Assembly (NCBI RefSeq): GCF_029952525.1
Contig: NZ_JASAOF010000008.1
Coordinates: 1-64,000, forward strand
DNA: 64,000 nucleotides
DNA from: Saccharopolyspora ipomoeae
GTDB lineage: Bacteria > Actinomycetota > Actinomycetes > Mycobacteriales > Pseudonocardiaceae
Direction of reading: 5' to 3'
Part shown: piece after piece, positions 24,403-33,590 of the stretch
Position numbering within the stretch: the stretch's first letter is position 1
How the letters are laid out: each line of letters starts with the position of its first letter
Position numbers and translations under genes: made by a program
The notes under the pieces: generated by a model
Databases searched by the model: none
What the model was told of the DNA's origin: nothing
What the model saw: the letters and a program-made list of their open reading frames with translations, nothing else

Positions 24403-24717
24403 CAGCCGCGGATGGCACCGCGGGGCCAGAGGATCGTGACACGGGGATCTGTGGGTCGACGTGGCCGCCAAGTGCGGGCCAGGTGATGCCGAGGACGGCT
24501 GCTGCGCGGCGAGCGGCGTCGACGGGAACGAGAGCTGCTTCCCGGACCGGCCCGCGGAGACCGAGTCGCGCACACCGACTTGCACCGGGAGCAGTTGCGC
24601 ATCGGCCCCGACAGGACAGCGCACGTGGCTCGCGCGTACGCGTGGGGGCGGTTGTCGGGTTGCGGTTCGGTCGTAGGGTCTTTGTAGGCGGTTGCTTACT
24701 TCTGATCGGGGTTGGGC
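24403..24717. other. divergent intergenic region, ABC ATPase / SDR
   Basis: 315 bp. No gene with proper start or codon use is seen on either strand. It should hold the promoters of both flanking genes; the segment just before the SDR gene (24680-24717) is comparatively T-rich, but no hexamer pair stands out. Confidence 0.45.
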
Positions 24718-25572
24718 ATGGGTAGTGACGGACGGGTTTGTGTTGTGACCGGGGCGAATTCCGGGACCGGGTACGTGACGGCGTTGGAGCTCGCCCGGGG
24801 CGGGGCGACCGTCGTGATGATGTGCCGGAACGCCGAGAAGGGCGAGGCCGCGCGGGCTGCGATCGTGGCCGAGACCGGGAACGATCGGGTCGAGCTGATC
24901 GTGGTGGACCTGGCCGAGATGGCCGACGTGCGCCGGGCCGTGCGGGAGTTCACCGAGCGGCACTCGACGCTGGACGTGCTGGTCAACAACGCCGGGGGCA
25001 TCACCCAGACCCGCCGCGAGTCCTCCGAGGGGCTGGAGGCGATGTTCGCGGGCAACTACCTCGGGCACTTCCTGCTGACGACCTCGCTGCTCGACCAGCT
25101 CAAGGCCGCCGAGCACGCGCGGATCGTCAACGTCAGCTCGATGGCGCACAAGGGTGCGCGGATCGACTTCGACGACCTCCAGAACCGCAGCGGCAAGAAC
25201 GCGATGCGCGGGTACGGGCAGTCGAAGCTCGCGCAGATCCTGTTCACCTACGAGCTCGCCGAACGGCTCCGCGGAACCGACGTCACCGTCAACGCGATGC
25301 ACCCCGGGGCCGTCGCGTCCGGGTTCAAGAACGGCACCGACGGCGTCGTCAAGGCCGTGATCGGGGCTTTCTACGCGGGTTTCGGCATCTCGCCGGAGAA
25401 GGGCGCCGACACGATCCTGCACCTGGCTAACTCGCCGGAGGTCGCCGACGTCACCGGCGAGTACTTCATCAAGCGCCGCCCGGTGGCCACCAGCAAGACC
25501 TCCTACGACGTCGAGGTGCGGCGGCGGCTGTGGGCCGTTTCCGAGAAGCTGATCGCCGACATCGCGGGCTGA
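24718..25572 (+). CDS. short-chain dehydrogenase/reductase
   Basis: 284 aa, retinol dehydrogenase/WWOX-like classical SDR. Cofactor motif TGANSGTG (11-18, with T in place of the usual I), the CRN after the second strand typical of NADP-preferring members, NNAG (90-93), catalytic Ser at 140-141, Tyr166 and Lys170 in YGQSK. ATG at 24718 with a GGGG run upstream; an in-frame TTG six bases earlier is possible. The oxidised or reduced substrate cannot be told from the sequence. It stands alone before the signalling island. Confidence 0.92.
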   Translation: MGSDGRVCVVTGANSGTGYVTALELARGGATVVMMCRNAEKGEAARAAIVAETGNDRVELIVVDLAEMADVRRAVREFTERHSTLDVLVNNAGGITQTRRESSEGLEAMFAGNYLGHFLLTTSLLDQLKAAEHARIVNVSSMAHKGARIDFDDLQNRSGKNAMRGYGQSKLAQILFTYELAERLRGTDVTVNAMHPGAVASGFKNGTDGVVKAVIGAFYAGFGISPEKGADTILHLANSPEVADVTGEYFIKRRPVATSKTSYDVEVRRRLWAVSEKLIADIAG

Positions 25573-25620
25573 TATACCGTTGAGGTGGTGGATCTTCTCT
25601 AGCTGCGGACGTGGTGATCG

Positions 25621-26268
25621 GTGAGCGTCAAGGTTGTTCTGCTCGATGACGAGGACCTGGTGCGGTCCGGGATCCGGATGATCCTGGAGTCCGACCCCGA
25701 GATCCAGGTGGTCGCCGAGGCCGCCAACGGCAGCGGGATCGTCGACCTGGTCGCCAAGCACGCGCCGGACGTGGTGCTCACCGACATCCAGATGCCCGAG
25801 GTCGGCGGCCTGGAGGTGACCCGGCGCATCGCCGGGCTGCCCGACCCGCCCGCGGTGGGCGTGCTGACCACCTTCGACATCGACGAGTACGTGCACGCGG
25901 CCCTGCAGAACGGGGCGGCCGGATTCCTGCTCAAGGACACCCGGCCGCACGACCTCGTCGCCGCCGTGCACACCCTCGCCGGGGGCGAGGCGATGCTCTC
26001 GCCCCGCATCACCCGGAAGCTCCTGGCCGCCTTCTCCACCGGCGGCGGCGCCGCGCAGTCGGCGAAGACCAAGATGGAGCAGCTGACCGCGCGGGAGCGC
26101 GAGGTGGCCGTGGCCGTCGCGCAGGGTTCGAGCAACGCCGAGATCGCCGCCGACCTCTACATGAGCCAGTCCACCGTGAAAGTCCACATCGGACGGATCA
26201 TGCACAAGCTGGACGCCGTCAACCGAACCCAGGTCGCGATCATCGCCCACGACGCCGGTCTGGCCTAG
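25621..26268 (+). CDS. NarL/LuxR-type response regulator
   Basis: 215 aa. Receiver domain with acidic DDED near the N terminus, phosphoacceptor Asp55 in VVLTDIQMP, and the conserved Lys in FLLKD; LuxR helix-turn-helix at the C terminus (LTAREREVAVAVAQGSSNAEIA, VKVHIGRIMHKL). GTG at 25621 after a GTGATCG purine-poor leader, so translation may be weak. It is the only regulator near two histidine kinases (26675 and 29528) and an ABC exporter, so it probably receives phosphate from one or both. Its stop overlaps the convergent PLDNc gene by 4 bp. Confidence 0.95.
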   Translation: MSVKVVLLDDEDLVRSGIRMILESDPEIQVVAEAANGSGIVDLVAKHAPDVVLTDIQMPEVGGLEVTRRIAGLPDPPAVGVLTTFDIDEYVHAALQNGAAGFLLKDTRPHDLVAAVHTLAGGEAMLSPRITRKLLAAFSTGGGAAQSAKTKMEQLTAREREVAVAVAQGSSNAEIAADLYMSQSTVKVHIGRIMHKLDAVNRTQVAIIAHDAGLA

Positions 26269-26513
26269 CAGGCGGCTCGGCGGTAGGCGTCTCCGCGGCC
26301 GATGAGGAACCACGCGAGCACGCCCAGGAACGGGGCGCAGAAGGCGATCACCAGCCACACCAGCGTCATGCCGAACGACAGCGGCGAACCGATGATGCTC
26401 ACCACCGCGCAGATGAACAGCGCCAGCCAGCCGATCAGCAGCAGGCCGACCAGACCGAAGCCGCCGAACGCGAGCAGTTGCTCCGGGCTGTTGAAGAGCT
26501 GTTCCCAATCCAT
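26265..26513 (-). CDS. PLDNc-type small membrane protein
   Basis: 82 aa with two to three hydrophobic helices (GFGLVGLLLIGWLALFICAVV and TLVWLVIAFCAPFLGVLAWF), ending in IGRGD. This is the pattern of the short phospholipase D N-terminal-like (PLDNc) membrane proteins, which lack the catalytic part. ATG at 26513 with AAGGGACA before it. Convergent with the response regulator gene, overlapping its last 4 bp, so the two transcripts must interfere or be tightly ordered. Function unknown. Confidence 0.85.
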   Translation of the reverse strand: MDWEQLFNSPEQLLAFGGFGLVGLLLIGWLALFICAVVSIIGSPLSFGMTLVWLVIAFCAPFLGVLAWFLIGRGDAYRRAAC

Positions 26514-26674
26514 TGCGTGTCCCTTCCACGAGTTCGTCGTTCGATCACCAACGCTATGGATCCGCGGCCGCCGGGACGTCCCCCTACCCGCTCGACCGAA
26601 CTTGGCCGAAAGTCGTACCCAGCCCGGCCGGTCGGCGAAGGTGAGCGGCGATCGGCGCAGCTAGAGTCGATCCG

Positions 26675-27802
26675 GTGCGCCACCTCCTCGACCGTGAGCG
26701 CCTGCTGTCCTGGTGGGACGGCAAGGTGCACCACCTGCTGATCGACGTCGCCGTCGCGCTGTGCTTCTGCGGCCTGTTCCGGGAATTCGACTCGCCGTGG
26801 GTCTTCCTGCTGCACCTCGCCGCCCTGGTCGCCCTGCTGGTGCGCAGGCGGTTCCCGCTGGCTCTCGCAGCCGTGTCGATCGCGCTGATCGCCTTCGCCC
26901 AGTACCTGCCGGTGGCCTGGGTGGCGCTCTACACCTGCGCGCGGCGCTACGGCGCGTCCCGCACGACGTGGATCACCGGTGTGGTGATCATCGCCGTCGG
27001 GGTCGGCTCGAACTTCGTCCGCTACCCCGGCTGGGACGGGTTCGCGTCCGTGCTGAGCATCGGGGTGAACGCGGCGCTGTTCACGGTCCCGGGCATGCTC
27101 GGGTTGTGGCTGCAGCAGCGGCAGGTGCTCGTGGCCGCCACCCGCGAGCGCATCGAGCGGGCCGAGCGGGAACGCGCGCTGCGGGCCGAGCGGGCCGTCG
27201 GCGAGGAGCGGCGCCGCATCGCCCGCGAGCTGCACGACGTCATCGCCCACCGGGCCAGCGTGCTGTCGCTGCAGGCCGGGGCGCTGACGATGCACGCGAA
27301 GGACGAGCGCACCGCCGAGACCGCCGAGACCATCCGGGACAACAGCGCCAAGGCCCTCACCGAGCTGCGGGGCATGCTGCGCGTCCTGCGCGAAGGCCCC
27401 TCGGAGATCGCCGAGGCGCCGACCGCGGGCGACATCGCCGAGCTGGTGCGCGAGAACGGGCCCGGGGTGCGGCTGAGCATCCCCGACGAGTTGCCGGAGA
27501 CCTCCGGGACCACCGGCCGCGCCGCCTACCGGGTGGTGCAGGAAGCGCTGACCAACGCCGCGCGGCACGCGCCGGACGCCGACGTGTCCGTCGTCGTCGA
27601 GGCCGGTGACGCGCTGTCGGTGACCGTCACCAACGGCCCGAGCGCGCAGCCGCCCGCCTCCGGCGCCGGGTACGGGCTGCTCGGGATGCGGGAGCGGGTC
27701 GCCCTCGCGGGCGGGACGCTGGAGACCGGGCCGACCGGCGACGGCGGGTTCCGGGTGGCGGCGGTGCTGCCGAAGGTGCCCGAAAGTCGTACCGACTCGT
27801 AG
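26675..27802 (+). CDS. sensor histidine kinase (HisKA_3)
   Basis: 375 aa. Four hydrophobic segments in residues 20-145, no extracellular sensor domain, then a coiled coil rich in E and R, the HisKA_3 dimerisation helix with phospho-His187 in RRRIARELHDVIAHR, and a HATPase domain (VVQEALTNAARHA, GYGLLGMRERV). GTG at 26675 has no ribosome site; a TAGAGT at 26662-26667 sits seven bases upstream, so the mRNA may be leaderless. It begins the kinase-ABC-kinase run and probably pairs with the regulator at 25621. Small intramembrane kinases of this shape often sense cell-envelope stress or antibiotics. Confidence 0.93.
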   Translation: MRHLLDRERLLSWWDGKVHHLLIDVAVALCFCGLFREFDSPWVFLLHLAALVALLVRRRFPLALAAVSIALIAFAQYLPVAWVALYTCARRYGASRTTWITGVVIIAVGVGSNFVRYPGWDGFASVLSIGVNAALFTVPGMLGLWLQQRQVLVAATRERIERAERERALRAERAVGEERRRIARELHDVIAHRASVLSLQAGALTMHAKDERTAETAETIRDNSAKALTELRGMLRVLREGPSEIAEAPTAGDIAELVRENGPGVRLSIPDELPETSGTTGRAAYRVVQEALTNAARHAPDADVSVVVEAGDALSVTVTNGPSAQPPASGAGYGLLGMRERVALAGGTLETGPTGDGGFRVAAVLPKVPESRTDS

Positions 27803-27885
27803 CTGGAAGTAAGACGCCCCGCACCCTGCGGATTCGCGATTCTCGATGCCATGCGGGACATCCGATCCGACATCGAGGAGCAGGG

Positions 27886-28791
27886 TTGATCACCATCAGG
27901 GAACTGACCAAGCGCTACGGCGACCAGCTCGCCGTGGACCAGCTCACCTGCACCATCCGGCCGGGGGTCGTGACCGGCTTCCTCGGCCCGAACGGGGCCG
28001 GCAAGTCCACGACGATGCGGCTCATGCTCGGCCTCGACCGCGGCGAGGGCGAGGTGCGCTTCGGCGGCCGCACCTACCGAGAACTGCCGAACCCGGTGCG
28101 CAGCGTGGGCGCGCTGCTCGACGCTCGGGCCGTGCACCCGGGCCGCACGGCGCTCCAGCACCTGCGGATGATCGCGGCGGGCGCCGGGATCCCCGAGCAG
28201 CGGGTGCGCGAAGTGCTGGCCGCCGTCGGGCTCGACGACGTGCGGTTCCGCCGCGCGGGCGGGTTCAGCCTCGGCATGCAGCAGCGGCTGGGCATCGCGG
28301 CGGCGCTCATCGGCGACCCGGAGCACGTGATCCTCGACGAGCCCACCAACGGGCTCGACCCCGAAGGGGTGCGCTGGATCAGGGCGCTGCTGCGCAACCT
28401 CGCCGACGAGGGCAAGACCGTGTTCGTCTCCTCGCACCTGCTCTCCGAGGTCGCGCAGCTCGCCGACGACCTCGTGGTCATCGGCGAGGGCAAGCTGATC
28501 GCCGCCGAGCCGGTGCGCGACTTCATCGCCGCGCACACCCGCACCCACGTCGTCGTCCGGACCCCTGACGCCGATCGGTTCCAGGAGTGGTTGCGCGCCA
28601 ACGGGTTCCCGGTCGCGCAGGAGGACGACGGCGCGCTGCGGGTCGACAGCGGCGACGTCGACGCGGTCAGCGCCGCCGCCCGCCGGGCCGGTGTCGCGAT
28701 CCGCGAGCTGCACACCCGCCGCAGCAGCCTGGAGGACGCGTTCTTCAACGCCACCGCCGACGCCACGAGCTACCGAGGAGAAGCAGCATGA
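27886..28791 (+). CDS. ABC exporter ATP-binding protein
   Basis: 301 aa, DrrA/BcrA class. Walker A GPNGAGKST, Q-loop GALLDARAVHP, signature SLGMQQR, Walker B HVILDEPTNGLD, His switch SSHLLSE, then a C-terminal domain of about 80 residues as in multidrug/lantibiotic exporters. TTG at 27886 with GAGGAG upstream. The stop overlaps the ATG of the permease gene (ATGA), so the two are coupled. The flanking kinases and regulator suggest a stress- or antibiotic-responsive exporter, like BceAB/BcrAB-type modules. Confidence 0.94.
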   Translation: MITIRELTKRYGDQLAVDQLTCTIRPGVVTGFLGPNGAGKSTTMRLMLGLDRGEGEVRFGGRTYRELPNPVRSVGALLDARAVHPGRTALQHLRMIAAGAGIPEQRVREVLAAVGLDDVRFRRAGGFSLGMQQRLGIAAALIGDPEHVILDEPTNGLDPEGVRWIRALLRNLADEGKTVFVSSHLLSEVAQLADDLVVIGEGKLIAAEPVRDFIAAHTRTHVVVRTPDADRFQEWLRANGFPVAQEDDGALRVDSGDVDAVSAAARRAGVAIRELHTRRSSLEDAFFNATADATSYRGEAA

Positions 28792-29531
28792 GGACGCTGG
28801 AAGCCCAGCCGCTCGCCGACCGATCCCCCGGCTTCGGGCGCTCGCTGGGGTACGAGTGGGCCGCGTTCCGGAGCCTGCGGTCCAACTGGGTGCTGATGGG
28901 GTCCGCGGTGGTCGTCCAGCTGCTGCTGACGATCGTCGCGCACGACGGCCGCGACACCGGCGACATCACCTTCGACAAGGTGCTCTCGGTCGCGTGGCTG
29001 TTCACGGTCCTGGTGGCGGCGTTGGGGGTCAACGCCTTCGGGACCGAGTACCGGCACCGGACGATCGTGACGACGGTGCTCACCGCCCGGTCCCGGACGC
29101 ACGTGCTGCTCGCCAAGGCGGTCGTGGTCACCTCGGCCGCGATCGTCACCGAGTGCGCGGTGCTCGCCTCGTCCTGGCTGGTGCTCGCGGGGATGTTCGG
29201 GGCGGCGCCGACGGTGTCGACCTCGCTGGCGCTGGGCTCGGGGGCGATCGTCTACACCGCGCTGGCCACGCTGGTGGGGCTGGGGCTCGCGGTGCTGCTG
29301 CACGGGTCGATCACGCCGATCGCGATGCTGGTGGTGTGGCCGCAGATCGAGATGTTCCTGATCAACCGGCTGGACCTGCCGGAGTGGCTGCTGACCGTGC
29401 TGCACCCGTTCTACTCGGCGCGGCAGCTGATCAACGACTCCCCCGAGTGGCCGGGGGCGCTGCCGCTGCTGGGGCTGGCGGCGGTGCTGCTGGGGGCCTC
29501 CGCCATCGTGCTGACCCGTCGCGACGTGTGA
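28788..29531 (+). CDS. ABC exporter permease
   Basis: 247 aa with six hydrophobic segments, ABC2 type. After a short soluble start (GYEWAAFRSLRSNWVLMG) come helices such as VVVQLLLTIVA, WLFTVLVAALGVNAFG with EYRHRTIVTTVLTARSR, the cytoplasmic hallmark of this permease group, and AVVVTSAAIVTECAVLASSW. The last helix ends LTRRDV. It overlaps the ATPase gene by 4 bp and the second kinase gene by 4 bp (GTGTGA). One permease gene means a homodimeric channel. Confidence 0.92.
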   Translation: MRTLEAQPLADRSPGFGRSLGYEWAAFRSLRSNWVLMGSAVVVQLLLTIVAHDGRDTGDITFDKVLSVAWLFTVLVAALGVNAFGTEYRHRTIVTTVLTARSRTHVLLAKAVVVTSAAIVTECAVLASSWLVLAGMFGAAPTVSTSLALGSGAIVYTALATLVGLGLAVLLHGSITPIAMLVVWPQIEMFLINRLDLPEWLLTVLHPFYSARQLINDSPEWPGALPLLGLAAVLLGASAIVLTRRDV

Positions 29532-30697
29532 GTACCGTGACGGGCGTGCTGGTCGAACGGAAGCGCTCGTGGTTGGCGTGGTGGGACGGTTCGCCGCGGT
29601 CGCTGCTGTTCGACCTCGCGGTGGCGGCGGCCCCGATCGCCGGGGAGTTCTACTCGCACGGCGGCCGTCTCAGCGACACCGCTCCGCTGACGATCGCGGC
29701 GCTGATCACCGGATTCCTCGCGCTGGTGGTGCGCAGGCGCTTCCCGTTCGCGGTGGCGCTGGTGGTCGCCGCGACAGGCCTGCCGATGGATCCCGTGATC
29801 GGCCTGTCCGAGGTCGCGCTCTACACCGCGGCGAGCAGGCTCGGCCCGCGAGGGCTGACGTGGATCGCCGTCGCCGCCCACCTGGGGGCCGAGGTGCCGC
29901 TCATCTGGGGCTGGGAGCGGTTCGTGCTGGTCCCGATGGCGAGCGTCGTCGTCGGAACGGTGGTCGTGCCGCTGCTTCTCGGGCTGTGGGTGTTCGGACG
30001 CCGGCGCGCGCTGGCCGACTTCCGGGAGCGGGCCGCGCAGATCGAGCGCGAGCGGGAGCTGCTGGCCGAGCGGGCCGTGGAGGCGCAGCGGCGCGAGATC
30101 GCCCGCGAGATGCACGACGTCGTCGCGCACCGCATCGGCGTGGTCTCCCGGCACGCCGACGCGCTCGCCCGCCAGGCCACCGACGAGCGCAGCGCGGAGC
30201 TCGCCGAGGTCCTCCGCTCGACCAGCGCGACCGCGATTTCGGAGCTGCACGACATGTTGCGCGCCTTGCGCGACGACGCCGAACCGGAGCCCGCGTCGGC
30301 GAGCACCACCGGCATCGCCGACCTCGTCGACGGCGCCGTGCGGTCGGGGGCGAACGTGCGGCTGGAGATGCCCGAACCCGCCCCTGAGGTCCCGCCCGAG
30401 GTGGGGCGCGCGGCCTACCGCGTGGTGCAGGAAGCGCTGACCAACGCCGCCAAGCACTCCCCGCACGCGGCGGTTCGGGTGGAGGTGCGCTGCGAGGACG
30501 AGGAGCTGTCGGTGGAGGTGACCAACCGCCGGAGCACTCGCGGGCACGACGTCGCACTCCCCACCTCCGGGTTCGGGCTGGTCGGCATGCGCGAACGGGT
30601 GGCCCTCACCGGAGGCACCCTCCACACCGGCCGCACCCCCGAGGGCGGCTACCGAGTCCACGCCTCCTTCCCCCTCACCTCGGGCGCCGACGGCTGA
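29528..30697 (+). CDS. second sensor histidine kinase (HisKA_3)
   Basis: 389 aa, paralogous in design to the kinase at 26675: a similar N-terminal motif (SWLAWWDGSPRSLLFDLAV against LSWWDGKVHHLLIDVAV), membrane segments to about residue 155, coiled coil, phospho-His196 in EIAREMHDVVAHR and a HATPase domain (VVQEALTNAAKHS, GFGLVGMRERV). GTG at 29528 overlaps the permease stop; GTGs at 29537 and 29546 are alternatives. No second response regulator is encoded nearby, so two kinases appear to share one regulator, or one of them talks to a distant partner. Confidence 0.92.
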   Translation: MSTVTGVLVERKRSWLAWWDGSPRSLLFDLAVAAAPIAGEFYSHGGRLSDTAPLTIAALITGFLALVVRRRFPFAVALVVAATGLPMDPVIGLSEVALYTAASRLGPRGLTWIAVAAHLGAEVPLIWGWERFVLVPMASVVVGTVVVPLLLGLWVFGRRRALADFRERAAQIERERELLAERAVEAQRREIAREMHDVVAHRIGVVSRHADALARQATDERSAELAEVLRSTSATAISELHDMLRALRDDAEPEPASASTTGIADLVDGAVRSGANVRLEMPEPAPEVPPEVGRAAYRVVQEALTNAAKHSPHAAVRVEVRCEDEELSVEVTNRRSTRGHDVALPTSGFGLVGMRERVALTGGTLHTGRTPEGGYRVHASFPLTSGADG

Positions 30698-30786
30698 GGG
30701 CTCCTGGGGCTCGGCCCCGACGACCGATGAGTTTCCGCCCTCGCATCGGTCATTCCTCGCAGGAGCTGCGCTGGAAGGAGATCGAG

Positions 30787-31347
30787 ATGTCGGAACTGAT
30801 GGTGGACTTCATCATCTCGCTCGACGGGTACGCGTCCGCCGAGGGATGGCCCGGGTTCTGGGGAATGGAGGGGCCGGAATACCTCGACTGGATCGCCGGG
30901 GAGGCCGAGGCGCAGCACGTCGCGCTCATGGGCGCGACGACCTACCGGCTGATGTCCGGCTTCGCCGCCGAAGCACCGTCAGAAGCCGGACTCGCCGAGC
31001 TGACCGCGCTGCCCAAGGTCGTCTTCTCCTCCACCCTGACCGCGCCGCTGGCCTGGGAGAACAGCGAGCTGATCACGGGCGATGCCGTCACCGCGGTCCG
31101 GGAGATGAAGCGACGCGAGACCCGGGAGCTGCGCACCATCGGCAGCCTCAGCCTGAGCCGTTCGCTGCTGGAAGCCGGCGTCGTGGATCGGTTCCGCGTG
31201 GTCGTCTTCCCGGTCATCACCGGCAAGACCGGCCGGGAGCGGATCTTCGACGGCTACCCCGACATCAAGCTCGACCTGATCACCAGCCGCACCTTCGACA
31301 ACCGCCTCCAACTCCTCGAATACACCCCGACGATCCTCGACGCCTGA
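30787..31347 (+). CDS. dihydrofolate reductase family protein (RibD C-terminal type)
   Basis: 186 aa. Matches the YyaP/YwjB-like group with the DHFR/RibD fold: FIISLDGYAS near the start, LMGATTYRLMSGF, PKVVFSSTL, and VVFPVITGKTGRERIF. It lacks the catalytic Asp/Glu arrangement of true DHFR, so a reductase role is uncertain. ATG at 30787 six bases after GGAAGGAG, an excellent start. It stands alone between the kinase gene and the dispersed palindrome copy 3. Probably a soluble NADPH-binding reductase of unknown substrate. Confidence 0.9.
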   Translation: MSELMVDFIISLDGYASAEGWPGFWGMEGPEYLDWIAGEAEAQHVALMGATTYRLMSGFAAEAPSEAGLAELTALPKVVFSSTLTAPLAWENSELITGDAVTAVREMKRRETRELRTIGSLSLSRSLLEAGVVDRFRVVVFPVITGKTGRERIFDGYPDIKLDLITSRTFDNRLQLLEYTPTILDA

Positions 31348-31467
31348 ACGCTCGGGGCAGGGCCACCCGGGGCCACGAGAGCAGTGGCCGGGGCAGTTCC
31401 AGTGAAGACTGTCCGGACGGGCCCCCGGGCCCCCGGGCCCCAGGGCTCCCGGCCTCGGCCGAGGGTT

Positions 31468-31540
31468 GGGACAGTTTTAGCCATAATCACCCATGATCAA
31501 TGTCCGTTTTGCCCGGACAATTATGGCTAAAACTGTCCCC
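31468..31540. repeat. dispersed palindrome, copy 3 (type I)
   Basis: Perfect 19-bp arms beginning GGGACAGTTTTAGCC and ending GGCTAAAACTGTCCC (31468-31486 and 31521-31539). Core CCATGATCAATGTCCGTTTT. Located in the 283-bp gap between the convergent reductase family gene and the surface protein gene. The best-preserved type I copy. No gene is seen in the rest of the gap. Confidence 0.92.
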
Positions 31541-31630
31541 CACCCACTTCGAACGCCCCGCCGCACCCGGACGAAGACCGGCGCCGGGCACCGCGAGGGT
31601 GCCCGGCGCCGATGTCGATCTCTCCCGGTG

Positions 31631-33357
31631 TCAGGACTTGGTTTTGCGGGTGCGGTGCACCGCGGTGGCGCCGCCGAGCATCAGCAGCACGCCGAGCAGT
31701 CCCAGCAGTCCGACGTCGACCGGCGAACCGGTCTGCGCCAGCGGCGCGGTCGAGCCGCCACCCGATCCCGAGGTCTGCTGAACACCACCACCGTCACCGG
31801 TGCCGCCCGACGGGCAGGCGACCGTGATCGTCACGGGAGCACTCGCTTCCGAAGCCGCGCGGGCGTCGGTGGTCTGCGTCGCCGTGATGGTGTGCTCGCC
31901 GCAGGACAACGGCTCGCTCGGGGTGAACGTCCAGGTGCCGTCGGAGTTGACCACGGCCGTGCCCATCAGCCGACCGTTGTCGTAGACGGTCACGGTCGCG
32001 CCCGGCTCACCGGTCCCGGTGATCGGCGGCGTGGTGTCGTCCACAGTGGTCCCCGTCGCCGGTGACGTGATCACCGGCGGTTCCGGCGCGGGCGGGCCGG
32101 GAACCGTGACCGTGACGGAGTTCGACGGGTCCGACGTCGCGCCGTCGGGGCCCGACTGCGTCGCGGTGATCTGGTGATCACCGGGGCTCCACGGCTCCGT
32201 CGGCGTGAACGTCCACGTCCCGTCCGGATTGACCGTCGTGGTGCCGATCGGCTGACCGTTGTCGTAGACGGTCACCTCCGCGCCGGGAACACCCGTGCCG
32301 GTGATCGTCGGCGGGTTGTCGGTGACCGTGGAGCCGTCCAGCGGCGAGGTGATCGTCGGCGCGTCGACGCGGTCGCACTCCACGCCGCCCTCGGGGGCCG
32401 TCGCCGTGGCGCTCAGCGGCAGCAGTCCGAGGTCCAGGTTCGCGATCTGCCCCAGCAGCGGTGCCGAGATGGAACCGCTGAGGTTGAGGAAGTCCATCGA
32501 GCCCGACGCGGTCGCCCCGACCGAGTTGTCCTGCAGCTCACCGACGCTCAGCGTCAGGTTCGTCTGCGCGAACCCGAGGTCGAGGTTGATCGGGATCGAC
32601 ATGCCCGCGGTGAGCACGGTGGTCTGCCCGGCGATCGTCACCGCGACCGAGTAGTCGTCGGCGGTGACCGTGCCGGTCGTCCCGTCGGAGGTCGCGGTGA
32701 TCGTGGGCGAGTCGAGCACCTGGACCTGGACGAGGTTGTTGATCAGCGACAGGCTCGCGACGTTGCCCGTCGCGGTCGAGACGACCGAACCCGCGTTGAG
32801 CGTCGTGTTGCCCGACGTCGACACCGCGCCCACGTTCAGGACGTTCAGCCCGGTGCCTGCGACGTCGATCCCGAGGTTGGCGTTGGCCAGCTCGGTGGTC
32901 GATTCGGCGATGGGCGTGCCGTCGGGAACGCAGGAGAGGTCCCCCCCGGCCAGTTCGTGCTGCCCGAGCCCTGCAGCGCGCCGACGTTGAGCACGCCCGG
33001 AACGGTGATGTCACCGAGGCCCATCGCGTAGGAATCGGTCGGTGTTCCCGGCCCGGAATTGGCCTCACCGCTGATCAAGTCGACCGGCAGGCCCAGCGCG
33101 TTCGCCCCGACGTTGGAGGATTCCGCGTGCGCCCGAGGGTCTTCGGTGCTGTTGATGTCCGTGGCCGAATTACCGATGTCGGCGTCGATGGTGGGCACGC
33201 CGAGACCGCTGAGACCGAGGGAGAGAACGTCACCGGAGGTGGATCCTGAGTATTGCGCGGGAAGCGGTTCCGCGTACGCGGGTGCGTGGGCCAGGACCCC
33301 CATGGACAGTGCCATGAGCACTGAGATGAAGGCCGATTTCGATCGGCGCTTGGACAT
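31631..33357 (-). pseudogene. sortase-anchored Ig-like surface protein, frameshifted at a G7 tract
   Basis: Two frames together encode one protein of about 575 aa. Frame 1 (from ATG 33357) has a signal peptide cut after ...HAPAYA and a Gly/Ser/Asn-rich beta domain. At a run of seven G on the coding strand (plus 32941-32947) it shifts; adding one G joins ...STNWPGG to DLSCVPDG and restores the rest. The rest contains more beta-rich sequence, two Ig-like repeats of about 90 residues (each with GTWTFTP), a Gly/Ser linker, and a cell-wall sorting signal LAQTG, hydrophobic helix and HRTRKTKS tail; LAxTG is the sortase E motif. It may be a true null allele, a phase-variable tract or a sequencing error. 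A tail ends 90 bp from palindrome copy 3. Confidence 0.85.
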
Positions 33358-33540
33358 GGAGAACGACTTTCCGAACCGAGGGAGCAATATCAACGATCAT
33401 GCGAAGATCGTTGTGGAGCTTAATCTTCCATTTCGAATTCGGCCTGGCGGTAACCACCATTGGGCGACCTGAACATCCTATTTGGTCGGACGGTCGAAAC
33501 ATGAAAAGAATTGCGGGATGAGCTTTCTCGGAATGCGATC

Positions 33541-33577
33541 AAGAAAAGGCCGGACTCAGGATGATCCGAGTCCGGCC
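33541..33577 (-). terminator. terminator of the first GH13 gene
   Basis: On the minus strand a perfect 10-bp stem GGCCGGACTC / GAGTCCGGCC (plus 33548-33557 and 33568-33577) is followed by TTTTCTT. It lies 13 bp after the stop of the GH13 gene at 33591. A good intrinsic terminator. Confidence 0.8.
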
Positions 33578-33590
33578 GCTCACCGCAAAA

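Noticed and set aside
24402..24602. A 66-codon minus-strand frame upstream of the orphan ABC ATPase
   Set aside because: Arginine/serine-rich low complexity and no ribosome site.
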